DNA of 64,000 nt from the NCBI GenBank assembly GCA_963931865.1, contig OZ007515.1, positions 7,004,493-7,068,492 of the forward strand, read 5' to 3'. Of this stretch, positions 55,847 through 64,000 are shown in pieces. Every line of letters starts with the position of its first letter. Position 1 is the stretch's first letter. The notes under the pieces are model-generated. The model had not been told where the DNA came from. It saw only the letters and a list, made by a program, of their open reading frames with translations, and ran no database searches. This stretch comes from Axinella damicornis. Its lineage: Eukaryota > Porifera > Demospongiae > Axinellida > Axinellidae. Position numbers and translations under genes: made by a program.

Positions 55847-56812
55847 GGAGGCTACCTTGATTAATGACGGTGTTTAGTTTCAAGTTCGTAGCTAGCTCAT
55901 CTTCTACTCAGTGTGCAGTTTCAATAGCTAGACGATGTTGAGCCCATTCATTCACAGCGATCTGTAGTTTCAAATTCGTAGTATGTAGGTCACCCTCCTG
56001 CAATGATTGGTGACCCAGCAAGCGCATGGCACAACATTTTAATTTTCCACTTGGTTCATACGCTAAATGGCCACCTGACATACTGAAAGACAGACGGTGG
56101 GACATCATGAGATAACATCTATGTGGGACTTGCTCAGGCTCATCCCAATCAAACCAGACGCTTCGCATGGGGAGAGTCTGGTTCTAAGACTAAACGTAAA
56201 CGCGAAACATGAATGCACAACATGATGTCGATCTCGGCTTCCGTAAACTTTCACTATATAGGACTTCTGTGCAATGCCGATTTGAAGTTTAAGGTTCAAA
56301 TAGCTATAGAGTACTAGGTGATATGATGCGACGAAGCTCAAAGGAGGATGTAACGAGCGACCTTGCCAGTTTGTGAAGAGGTTAGAAGTTATTTGAAAGT
56401 TCGTCGTCATTCACAATCTCCGAAAAACGGGGAGGGACTGTGAGCGAGGCAGGGCTAGGACCAGCAACAGAGCTGGAGGTGGAGCTTTCACTAAGGGCGG
56501 AGTTTCGTGCATGTACAGTCAGTTCACTCGCACATGCCAAGGCAGGAGGGAGAGAAAGAACAGGCCATGGAATCTATCGTTACCAAGGTAGCCTTGTATT
56601 TACATAGTCGAACGGCGCCGGCGATGAGATTCAATGGACCACGGGTAACAAGCGATGGGTTAGTTGATATTTCAGCTATCCAAGTCTTGAACAACTACTT
56701 AGCGAACGCATAATTTGCACGTGTTACTACTGGCTGAAAATCGCTCAGTAGAATCTGATTGGTCGGTACCTCATGCATACTAATAACATCTGCTAGACCT
56801 TCTCTCGCTCTT
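55847..56812. other. No gene confirmed
   Basis: GTTTCAA(G/A)TTCGTAG occurs twice (about 55877 and 55967). Two minus frames of 86 and 101 codons and a plus frame at 56534-56713 (MPRQEGEKEQAMESIVTK) are open but show no domain. They are left uncalled. Confidence 0.4.
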
Positions 56813-56821
56813 CCCTACGCC

Positions 56822-57444
56822 TAGCCTCGTACCCAGGCCTTCAATCGCGGGGGGAAGGCCTGGTATACACTGTTTGCGCATGCGCTTAATTTCCCCCAAA
56901 ATCTTGGAAAATAGGATATCTCGGTATTCTTCCGTGAAACGATGACGTCGAATGACGTCCACGTTTACATTCCTAGAAGAACCGCAACGAACGACGAGTA
57001 GCAATAATGGCGTGCAAAAGTTCCGGTGGTAGTAGTTTTTCTGAGGCTCTTACCTATGCTTTGCGAAGGCTGAAAATGACACGGATGACTGTGAAAGAAG
57101 AGCAGCGCTCCTCCATGAGAGCTGTGTACGAAGGCAGCGACGTGTTCGTGTGGCTAGCTACCTACTGGCTATGGCAAGAGCCTGTGCTACCAAGCGCTCC
57201 CTTTCCTCATGGAGTCTAGCTACAAGAAGGGACTTGTAGACAGTGGAAAGAGCTGTGGTGTGCTTGTTGTGAGCCCTTTGATCGCTCTCATGCACGCGTA
57301 CGCGGGTGTGTTTACGCAAACGCCCAACCCATTCGCAAACGTCACAATTAAAAATGACGTAATATTCACATTTAAATTAAACGCATGCGCAAACAGTGTA
57401 TACCAGGCCTTCCCCCCGCGATTGAAGGCCTGGGTACGAGGCTA
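56822..57444. mobile_element. Family B element carrying a RecQ-like helicase fragment
   Basis: Ends TAGCCTCGTACCCAGGCC and complement form arms of about 68 bp that include TTCAATCGCGGGGGG and ACACTGTTTGCGCATGCG. CCCTACGCC is repeated exactly at 56813-56821 and 57445-57453. At 623 bp it is among the longest family B copies in the window and the only one with recognisable coding sequence inside. Confidence 0.9.
57007..57300 (+). pseudogene. RecQ-like DNA helicase, N-terminal fragment
   Basis: ATG at 57007 opens MACKSSGGSSFSEAL and then LKMTRMTVKEEQRSSMRAVY and EGSDVFVWLA, matching the Q-motif region of RecQ helicases. At 57160-57163 four extra bases (ACCT) shift the frame. The next frame reads TGYGKSLCYQALPFLME, the Walker A motif, and later GVLVVSPLIALM (motif Ia region), then runs into the element's right arm. 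RecQ helicases unwind DNA 3' to 5' using ATP. Here only about 90 residues remain, without the DEAH box or later motifs. Confidence 0.8.
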
Positions 57445-57653
57445 CCCTACGCCCTGCCCCCAACTTCCGGAGCGAGAGAAATTGCCACGTGCTCCCCTAT
57501 ACTACAGCCAGTGCATTAGGCATACTTGTGCTACAGAAGGCTATCTGTGAACTCTAACTGTCCCTCCTATATTGGTGGATCTATTGGAGAGCATTACCCA
57601 GTGTCAAAGTTCATCTTTAGTCCATTGAATTTTGCTGTATGTACCCGTGCACA

Positions 57654-57712
57654 CTATCACAGAGTCGGTAGACTCTGTATGTAGGGATACGACGTACACG
57701 CAATATATGCTA
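57654..57712. repeat. Dispersed repeat shared with 61591-61650
   Basis: TATCACAGAGTCGGTAGACTC through GATACGACGTACACGCAATA is nearly identical in both places. The short block contains a GAGTC/GACTC hairpin (AGAGTCGGTAGACTCT). Confidence 0.8.
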
Positions 57713-57719
57713 ATACAAA

Positions 57720-59160
57720 AAAATCTCTCCAAATCTCAGAAACGGTACACTTATAAGCCTTTATAACCACATACCGTTCATCTTCGAGTGCTTTCATCAC
57801 CAACAAGACTCCTCGCATCGCGAAAACCCGTCGCGAAAGTACCACACCAGGCACTCGCAAAACGGGCAAATTGTTTTTCTTTCGTCTTCTTCTTTCTTTC
57901 TTTCTTTCTTTCTTCAGACAACTTAGCTCAACGTTGCCTCAATTTGTCACGATGGTTTTCGCACAAAACAGCAGCATTTTCAACCGAGCAGTGCAACGAC
58001 CCATCGCTTTTTCGCTACCTCCAAGTAACCTCACAAGCGCTCTAATGGCGCTCTGGAACTATATGGCTTCATTTTGGGCGCCATTTTGTTACTTGTGCGC
58101 ATGGCCATGGTCACCAAACGGTCACCTAGCAACTAAACAGCTAATTTGTACGCATGCGTAGTTTACATAACGCATAGCAACTGTTTGCGTCCATTTGCTG
58201 ATTTGGCGTTTGACGTTTGTCGTCTTCAGTTCTGACTTCAAGTTTCTTCGTTGGCGCTCTACAGTTGGCAGTTGTTACAGTTGGCGTCCGTGCTTGTGCA
58301 GTTGCTGCTCTATAGTTGGCGTCTGCGTTTCTGTTCAGATAAGTCCTTACAGTGTGCAATAAAAAGAGTATCTTCTACAATCTATATTTACTACTATACT
58401 GATCATGAACACACTGTATACAGATACAAGTGAAATATCATTCTTACAAGTGAATCACTATACAGGGGTCAGGGGAAGTATTTTCTCATAGCTAATCTAC
58501 AAGTTACACTGATTCCAAGTTAAACCCGTGGTCTTTACATACAGCTGAGTATTACTATTACTGTTGTCATGCGGTTTCTCCTTGTGTGTTTGTGGGTATG
58601 GCTCATCATATTGCGCCTGCTGCCAAACCACTACAATGATCCATCCATGACCACGGTCACAGGAGAATCCCGTGAGACGGTAAGATTTGCCACTCGTCTG
58701 GTGCTTGATAGCTGCGGTGCTGTTGTTGCTAACTGGAATAGATATACTCTGCACTGTTAAGGCATGGTTACATTGTATTTTGAATTAAATTTCGGTCGTC
58801 TTCATCACACGATATCTCAGCACATGAAAGTGGCACAGACTTTCAGTCTGCACTGAAGTGAAGCTCCACCCTTGTGAAATAATATGGCTTCATAGTTGAC
58901 CACGCCCACTAATCACGTGGTGCTCAATACGCGCTGACAAAGCGGTTATCTCGGGTACTTCTCACACAAATACGGAGATGCCTTAAGGCACCTAGGAGCT
59001 TCAAACTCTCCATCGAGGCTTAGCACGATGTCATCTTCAAGATTTTATTTTGGGAAACTTGAAACAAAGTTACATTTCTTCAGAACTGACAAAAGAAGCC
59101 TTTTCAAGGGTGTTGTGAAGGTGCTTTTCAGCTGCCTTAAACGCTACAGTAGACTACAGC
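57720..59160. other. No gene confirmed
   Basis: A CTTT tract lies at 57885-57915 and GTTGGCG(T/C) words repeat at 58245-58320. Near 59035-59185 AAGATTTTATTTTGGGAAA and TTTCCCAAAATAAAATC form an inverted repeat about 130 bp apart. A 63-codon frame at 58569 has a hydrophobic start but nothing else in support. Confidence 0.45.
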
Positions 59161-59181
59161 AGATTTCCCAAAATAAAATCG

Positions 59182-59460
59182 TTGAATACACATAGGTACC
59201 TACCTCCAGAACACCAAAAGAGACTCCAGCAACAGCTACAAGAGCTCCGTGTCGGCCTTCACCGTCGTCATCTCTACCCTCGCTCCGCGATTTTCACAGT
59301 CCTAGCACAAGATTCAAAAGCGGATGGAGGCTACTTTGTTTTGCCCCGAACTACCCATCTACTAGGCGTACAAAGAAGCGGTCACATCCTCGCAGTTTCA
59401 TCTGTGGATGACACAAACAAACGCTGGACTAAGCTAACTCACATCGCAACCGCGAGGTAG
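59182..59460 (+). CDS. Unrecognised frame, possible LINE 5' region
   Basis: A 92-codon open frame (QKRLQQQLQELRVGLHRRH, later GGYFVLPRTTHLLGVQRSG) ends five bases before the 2A-containing frame. Composition looks coding, but no domain is recognised. Its position suggests it belongs to the same retrotransposon. Confidence 0.35.
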   Translation: MNTHRYLPPEHQKRLQQQLQELRVGLHRRHLYPRSAIFTVLAQDSKADGGYFVLPRTTHLLGVQRSGHILAVSSVDDTNKRWTKLTHIATAR

Positions 59461-59465
59461 CTTCC

Positions 59466-59755
59466 GTGTATCAATTACACTTTTCCGTAATCTCTCCGGA
59501 TTTGACCAATTCATTCAGCCATGCCTTACTATACGTGAGTAACCGTCTCAGAACAAAAAGGCTGTACAGGGCTCATCGGCCGGCTGTAGTGATTGTCACT
59601 CTCTTGCTGGCCTCTGGGGATATCGAAAGCAACCCAGGTCCTGTTTATCAGTATCCGTGTACTGTTTGCTTAAAACCAGTAAAGCAGAACTAGCGTGGCA
59701 TTGCGTGTGATGGATGTGACAAATGGACGCACGCTCAATGTGGCAATGTATGCTA
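59466..59755 (+). pseudogene. CR1/L2-type LINE N-terminus with 2A motif and PHD finger
   Basis: The frame runs LRTKRLYRAHRPAVVIVTLL, then LASGDIESNPGP, a match to the 2A ribosome-skipping motif D-x-E-x-N-P-G-P at 59619-59642. It is followed by YPCTVCLKPVKQN, a TAG stop, and then GIACDGCDKWTHAQCGN in the same frame, the zinc pattern of a PHD finger. Such 2A-PHD starts are known from CR1/L2-like LINEs of invertebrates. The stop replaces one codon inside the finger, and the element ends near 59755 without endonuclease or reverse transcriptase. Confidence 0.8.
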
Positions 59756-59759
59756 TTGT

Positions 59760-60512
59760 GATAGACTGACTTTCAGTAGCTACATGCATCAATTCACTTT
59801 CTCTCATAATTATGTTTGCAGCACCAAGATCTTTATTATTTTGTAAACAACCCCCAAATTGTATATAGCTGAATGAAATTTTTGAAGACCCCAAAACTGA
59901 AACAAACTTAATGTAAAAGCCTGGTTGATATAGGAGCATTTGGTCACCAGTGCAAGAGATCAAATGTTTCCATGGCAATCCGGCTTTTATGAGAATATGA
60001 TACACGATTGTCACCAGCATATCACATGCTAATTAATGCTATGATGTCATCATCTAATCGCGTCCGGATATTACGTAATTCACATGCATGTGCACGTGCA
60101 CGCAGTGTACGTGTACTCGATCGTGTACACGCATGGGGTGATGGGTTAGGGTATAATATGAATGGTATGGGCATGCCACTTACTTCCTGCCGGACCAACC
60201 TAGTACCTGTACGTATATATGACATTCATGCATGTGCTGCATATGTACGTATTATCATAGAGTAGGTCGACTTCTGACGCGCAGAAAGGATACATGTACT
60301 AGATAGCTACCTACAATGCGAGAGCACTGTACAAAATCAGTTGCTGAAAACGCTCTTCGCGATGACACAGACATCGCTCATTACTAGCTAGCTAGCTAGC
60401 TACTGTACGTGTATGCTCTCTACTGTGCATGTGCGCTGCGCTGCGAACGTGGAACGCGCAAAATCTGGGGGAGCCTACAGCTGTCGCTGTAAATGTAAAA
60501 GCAGCCGCGCAT
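59760..60512. other. No gene seen
   Basis: Contains a fragment of a family G right end (CTTCCTGCCGGACCAA at about 60184) and CATGCATGTGCACGTGCACG near 60085. Nothing coding was recognised. Confidence 0.45.
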
Positions 60513-60602
60513 TAGCCTCGTACCCAGTCCCACGCCCAGCTTTTCGTCACTGCTTAGTACGGTAGCGACGAAAAGCTGGGCGTGGGACTGGGAACGAGGC
60601 TA
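60513..60602. mobile_element. Family B mini-element upstream of the RGG gene
   Basis: A 90-bp near-perfect palindrome starting TAGCCTCGTACCCAGTCC, with CACGCCCAGCTTTTCGTC arms. GCCGCGCAT is duplicated at 60504-60512 and 60603-60611. It ends 34 bp before the start codon at 60637, so it lies in the 5' leader or core promoter. Confidence 0.9.
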
Positions 60603-60636
60603 GCCGCGCATCCCAGATCAGCAGAAGTCTCAAAAC

Positions 60637-61478
60637 ATGGCGCATATTATGAATATGGCCGGCGAGCGCGAGCTGGAAATGGACGTTGATCTAGGTAATG
60701 TTCTTGCATTTTTGCATGCGTACACTGCGGTCGACCCCTAGATAGCTAGCTAGTAATACAAGGATTTACGTGTAATATATATCTGCTAAAGCGTAACTAC
60801 TGAAGCAGGGATTCATTTTTATTGTCTCTTGCTCTTTTCACAGACGAATTCTTGGATGTTGGCCCAGAGGAACTAGTACTTCCAAGTATTTCCGCCGCCT
60901 GGGGGGCCGGAGGCCCCCGCCCTTCCAGCGGGCCCAGGGGGCGAGGAGCCGCCACCACCGCGGCCCCCATCACCGCCACCGCGGCGGGGTACACCACCCC
61001 CACCTCCTCCTCCCCGGGCCCCATCTCCTCTTCCCCCACGTCCACCTGCTCCCAGGCGGCGCCGCCCTTCCCGCAGCCTCTCTCCCGGACGCTCCCGCAG
61101 CCCCTCTCCGGCTCCCCGACCTCGCCCTATTGGCCTTGGGCCGCCTCCTGCGATGTAAGCTGATCTGTTAAATTGGGAGAGAAAGTAGTCTTCACTGACC
61201 AGAGCGTCTGTCACCAAAATTTTTCTCTCTCTCTTTGAACCCGCAGTTGGAGGAGGTATAAGGGCCGCGGAGGCCGGCGAGGCCGAGGCCGGCGAGGCCG
61301 AGGCCGGGGAGGCCGAGGCCGCGGGCGTTGGCCGCGTGGACGGCCTATACTTAATGTAAGTCACAATACAATAAATTATTATATTAGCTGTAGAGTCTAT
61401 GACAACTGCTTATATTCACCTGTGCAGATCTATGATTGTGAAGTAACAGTATTATACGACTCTGACTTTGAGTATTAA
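60637..61478 (+). CDS. Proline/RS/RGG-rich small protein, five exons
   Basis: Exons 60637-60694, 60844-60885, 60929-61154, 61247-61355 and 61428-61478 join in consistent phase (1, 1, 2, 0). They encode MAHIMNMAGERELEMDVDL, an acidic DEFLDVGPEELVLP segment and a long proline-rich part (PPPPRPPSPPP). Next come Arg-Ser dipeptides (RRRRPSRSLSPGRSRSPSP), a glycine-arginine tract (YKGRGGRRGRGRRGRGRGG) and the end IYDCEVTVLYDSDFEY. The 43-bp second intron (GTATTT...CCTTCCAG) is inferred: without it the frame stops at 61163 and misses the RGG tract. RS and RGG tracts suggest an RNA-binding nuclear protein; no family is recognised. Confidence 0.65.
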
Positions 61479-61590
61479 CTGTATGTCATTATCTCAGTAT
61501 ATCTGCTTTCATCATTCATCTATCTATCAATCTATCTATCTATCTATCTATTATATATCATAATATTATATCAATAATCTGTCTACTGCA

Positions 61591-61650
61591 CACCTATCAC
61601 AGAGTCGGTAGACTCTGTATGTAGGGATACGACGTACACGCAATATATGA
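61591..61650. repeat. Dispersed repeat shared with 57654-57712
   Basis: Same ATCACAGAGTCGGTAGACTC block as at 57.65 kb. A TCTA microsatellite precedes it at 61518-61552. The rest of 61479-61937 shows no gene. Confidence 0.8.
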
Positions 61651-61937
61651 TTATACGATACCCCCTAAATATCTTTCTTCATTTTACCCATACTTTTGCA
61701 CTGCACTCTTTTGTTGCATGGGGAGCCTGGAAAGGTGCATGGACATTTAGCCTGCAGCTATGTGTTGCCATGGTTATGACTGTAACTTTGCTGTACATGT
61801 AGTGGGTATTGTAGTAAGTGAGCTGCCATCCAGTCTGTTGTGTTTACTAACTCACCTGTGTTTACTAACAACTAACTGGGAAGGTTACATAACTAACAGA
61901 CAGAAAACTTCTGCATAGGGCTAAGTCTTGAAAGTAC

Positions 61938-62006
61938 ACAAACACACACCCATGCACTCCTATGCACACACACACACACACACGCACACATGTACAACTG
62001 CACAGT

Positions 62007-62050
<44 letters not shown>
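61938..62050. repeat. CA microsatellite
   Basis: (CA)n in three tracts with short interruptions, pure over about 62009-62044. Confidence 0.9.
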
Positions 62051-62052
<2 letters not shown>

Positions 62053-62138
62053 CACAGCCTTAGACTAGAAGTGAAAACTGGTGTGCAAATGCATTACATC
62101 GCATCAGTACGAGCACAGCGCTGCAGCACTACCAACAA

Positions 62139-62208
62139 TAGCCTCGCAATTAAAAACATTTAAAAATGTAACAGGCTCCGCCACGGGGCGGGGCCTGGTA
62201 CGAGGCTA
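62139..62208. mobile_element. Family B mini-element
   Basis: TAGCCTCGCAATTAAAAAC to GGTACGAGGCTA, 70 bp. Flanks TACCAACAA and TACCAATGA are an imperfect 9-bp duplication. TACCAATGATCATTATA then repeats once more downstream. Confidence 0.65.
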
Positions 62209-62270
62209 TACCAATGATCATTATATTTCATACCAATGATCATTATATTACGTTAAAAATTAACGTAAAC

Positions 62271-62546
62271 AAGTAATTAAAAAACATTTAAAAATGTAAC
62301 AGGATGTAGGGATACCAGAACGGGAAAAAGTACAGAAACAAGGTAGGGATGATCACACAAAACAGTGAAGTATACAATCCCCCCTACATATCTTTCTTCA
62401 TCATACACGTATATGGATAAAGATCTCTGTAAGGGGGATTGTATACTTCACTGTTTTGTGTGATCATCCCTACCTTGTTTCTGTACTTTTTCCCGTTCTG
62501 GTATCCCTACATCCTGTTACATTTTTAAATGTTTTTTAATTACTTG
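62271..62546. repeat. Large hairpin element
   Basis: Arms of about 115-120 bp (CAAGTAATTAAAAAACATTT, then GATGTAGGGATACCAGAACG and GAAGTATACAATCCCCC) are almost perfect complements around a loop of about 40 bp. One arm recurs alone at 35978-36095. It would yield a long double-stranded RNA if transcribed. Confidence 0.9.
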
Positions 62547-63666
62547 TGATACTTGTTACACTACATCTAGTGTGCGACCCCAAAAAACAATTCTACTAAT
62601 TACCTGTTTGAATAGTTCTACTATGTTCAGTTGTATGCTCCATAAGGGATATATCATCAGAAATCCATAAAATTAATTCTTCAGAAGATAGACTTGTCAG
62701 TCAACTCAGAAGTGCGGACTCGGAACAAAAATGTTTGTGCTACACTATGATTATTATAGCGAACTGTTCGCATTATTATAGCTACACCCACCTTGAAAAT
62801 TCTTGATCAAGAATCTGAAATGTTCTCAGCAGAAACTCGTGGGCATCCTGTTGGCTTCCTGGTATCCATGCTGGTAGTATTGCTGAGAGCAGCTTCTTCA
62901 CTGATCTGTGCATCCTCTGCTTCTGCATTTAAAAGTAATCTACACCTTCGTTTATAATTAGGGATCATGTCCTGTATTAGCCTATGCTATGTACATGTAT
63001 TCCTTGTCTGTTATGACAGAATTGAAAAAAAAGAAGAAAAAAGCAGTAATTGTACATCATGCATGAATAAATTAAAACTTTGTCTTATAGTGCACTCCTG
63101 TCTTACATTTCAGGCCTTTGTACAGCTGCTTTGGAGCTACAGGAGCTACACAATGGATGCTGTTGGCACTGAATTCCAAGACTGTGTAATGTACTCAGCA
63201 GCCAGAACTCATTCCCTCTTGTGTGACCTGTGTTATTGATCATTTTTTTCATGCAAATAATAATTAATATGCACAACTGCATGATGCTTGCATATACATG
63301 TAGTTAGCTGCTAAACTCACGGTTTAATAGTTTCAAGGCATACTCCACAATGATTCCTCTTAACACTGGAGTGTGGAAAATGCACTGAAACACGGATTTG
63401 CGAAGCAAGTATTGCCTAAATTCTGCACACTAGCCATTCTTTCCAGCCACGCGCATAATTATGCATATGCACAGTACTGCGGCATTGCGCGCGCTATGCG
63501 GCTAGCTCGTAGGTTCAAAGTTCACTAATTTTTTATTCCTTTCTCTAGCCGCTAGTTTTGTTGACTGTCTCTGCTATAAAGATGAAGACGCTGAGTGAAG
63601 AGGGAAACCGTTGCAGTTGACCAGTGCCATCCCGAAACACTGCTGGTGATGGTGTGCTAGGTCGTC
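62547..63666. other. No gene confirmed
   Basis: A TTACATTTCAG acceptor at about 63112 opens a 42-codon frame (AFVQLLWSYRSYTMDAV) ending at 63239. It has no recognised domain and no partner exon. The rest is AT-rich intergenic sequence. Confidence 0.4.
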
Positions 63667-63781
63667 ATGGCGACTACCGGTTTAAGCCATTGCCATCTAA
63701 TTAATGCGCACCTGGAGCCCCTGGCCACTTCTACCCCCGTACCTTACTCCAGGCGGCTACCGCCGATGCTGGGCAGCAGAG
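63667..63781 (+). CDS. Candidate first exon, unknown protein
   Basis: ATG at 63667 (GTCATGGCG context) opens MATTGLSHCHLINAHLEP and then TPVPYSRRLPPMLGSR. The frame reaches GCAGAG/GTTAGC, a plausible phase-1 donor at 63782. GC-rich coding-like composition contrasts with the AT-rich flanks. The window ends before another exon can be found. Confidence 0.35.
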
Positions 63782-64000
63782 GTTAGCATAATTATATTTG
63801 CACATATCTTGCAGCTAGCCTCGGAATGAGGCTATGTTGCAGCTGCATGCTGCCGTACTGATGCATGCATGTATGGGTGCAGGGTGCTACCATGATAGTG
63901 CTGTTGTGCTCATACATTTACAACAGTGGGTGGTATACGGGACGAGATCATGTGTTGTCATTGTGATGTAATGCGAAGTCGGTCTAGATCATTCTTCATG

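Noticed and set aside
55908..56410. Two overlapping minus frames of 86 and 101 codons
   Set aside because: No recognised domain and they overlap out of frame; insufficient support.
60873..61364. 163-codon minus frame rich in Gly/Ala/Arg
   Set aside because: It is the complement of the P/RS/RGG exons, whose plus-strand splice sites and phases are consistent.
1..64000. CRISPR arrays, operons, ribosome binding sites, bacterial promoters
   Set aside because: The window is eukaryotic; the tandem repeats have no CRISPR spacing and genes are split by introns.

Overview
The window reads as nuclear DNA of an early-branching animal, most plausibly a sponge; this is inference, no species marker was seen. 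Split genes have GT-AG introns down to about 43 bp. The recognisable families are animal or eukaryotic: immunoglobulin and death domains, a CARF-like DNA-binding domain, CXXC, OTU, farnesyltransferase beta, XRN2, a RecQ-like helicase fragment and a 2A/PHD LINE. Most of the sequence is inverted-repeat transposable elements, hairpins and low-complexity DNA. Genes are a small minority and several are broken.

Layout. 1-3.9 kb: short TIR elements and hairpins, no gene. 3.9-30.7 kb: the main intact gene, plus strand, six supported exons all joined in phase 1. It encodes a long disordered N-terminus, two Ig domains, a linker, a death domain and two more Ig domains, then stops. Its introns hold most of the local repeats, including a 7.5 kb tandem array (19.3-26.8 kb) built from one TIR family. 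31.5-34.5 kb: a minus-strand Ty3/gypsy-like retrotransposon that kept gag, protease and the integrase tail but lost reverse transcriptase and RNase H. 36-41.4 kb: a roughly 250-270 bp tandem repeat into which a 3.1 kb TA-flanked TIR element has inserted. That element carries CARF-like, CXXC and OTU coding pieces. 42-46.3 kb: more TIR elements. 46.9-47.9 kb: truncated farnesyltransferase beta, minus strand. 49.8-54.2 kb: XRN2-like exons with in-frame stops, plus strand. 55-57.5 kb: repeats, including a 623-bp TIR element containing the start of a RecQ-like helicase. 59.2-59.8 kb: 5' end of a LINE with a 2A motif and a PHD finger. 60.6-61.5 kb: a small intact-looking gene for a proline/RS/RGG-rich protein. 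63.7 kb: a possible first exon.

Six TIR families recur and are lettered in the entries. A starts ACTCCTGGTAG. B starts TAGCCTCGTTCCCAGG and has 9-bp target duplications. C starts TACCGTATAGCGC with TA ends. D starts TACCGTATTTCCGCG. E starts CAGGGGCGG and has 5-bp duplications. F starts CCCTTTAGGGCCCA. G starts GGATATTGGTCCGGCAGG and is about 125 bp long.

How the genes work together: no operon-like logic applies. The Ig/death-domain gene looks like an intracellular signalling adaptor related in layout to the N-terminal half of paracaspases. Most other coding pieces are transposon cargo or decayed duplicates. The RGG gene looks like an independent RNA-binding-type gene.
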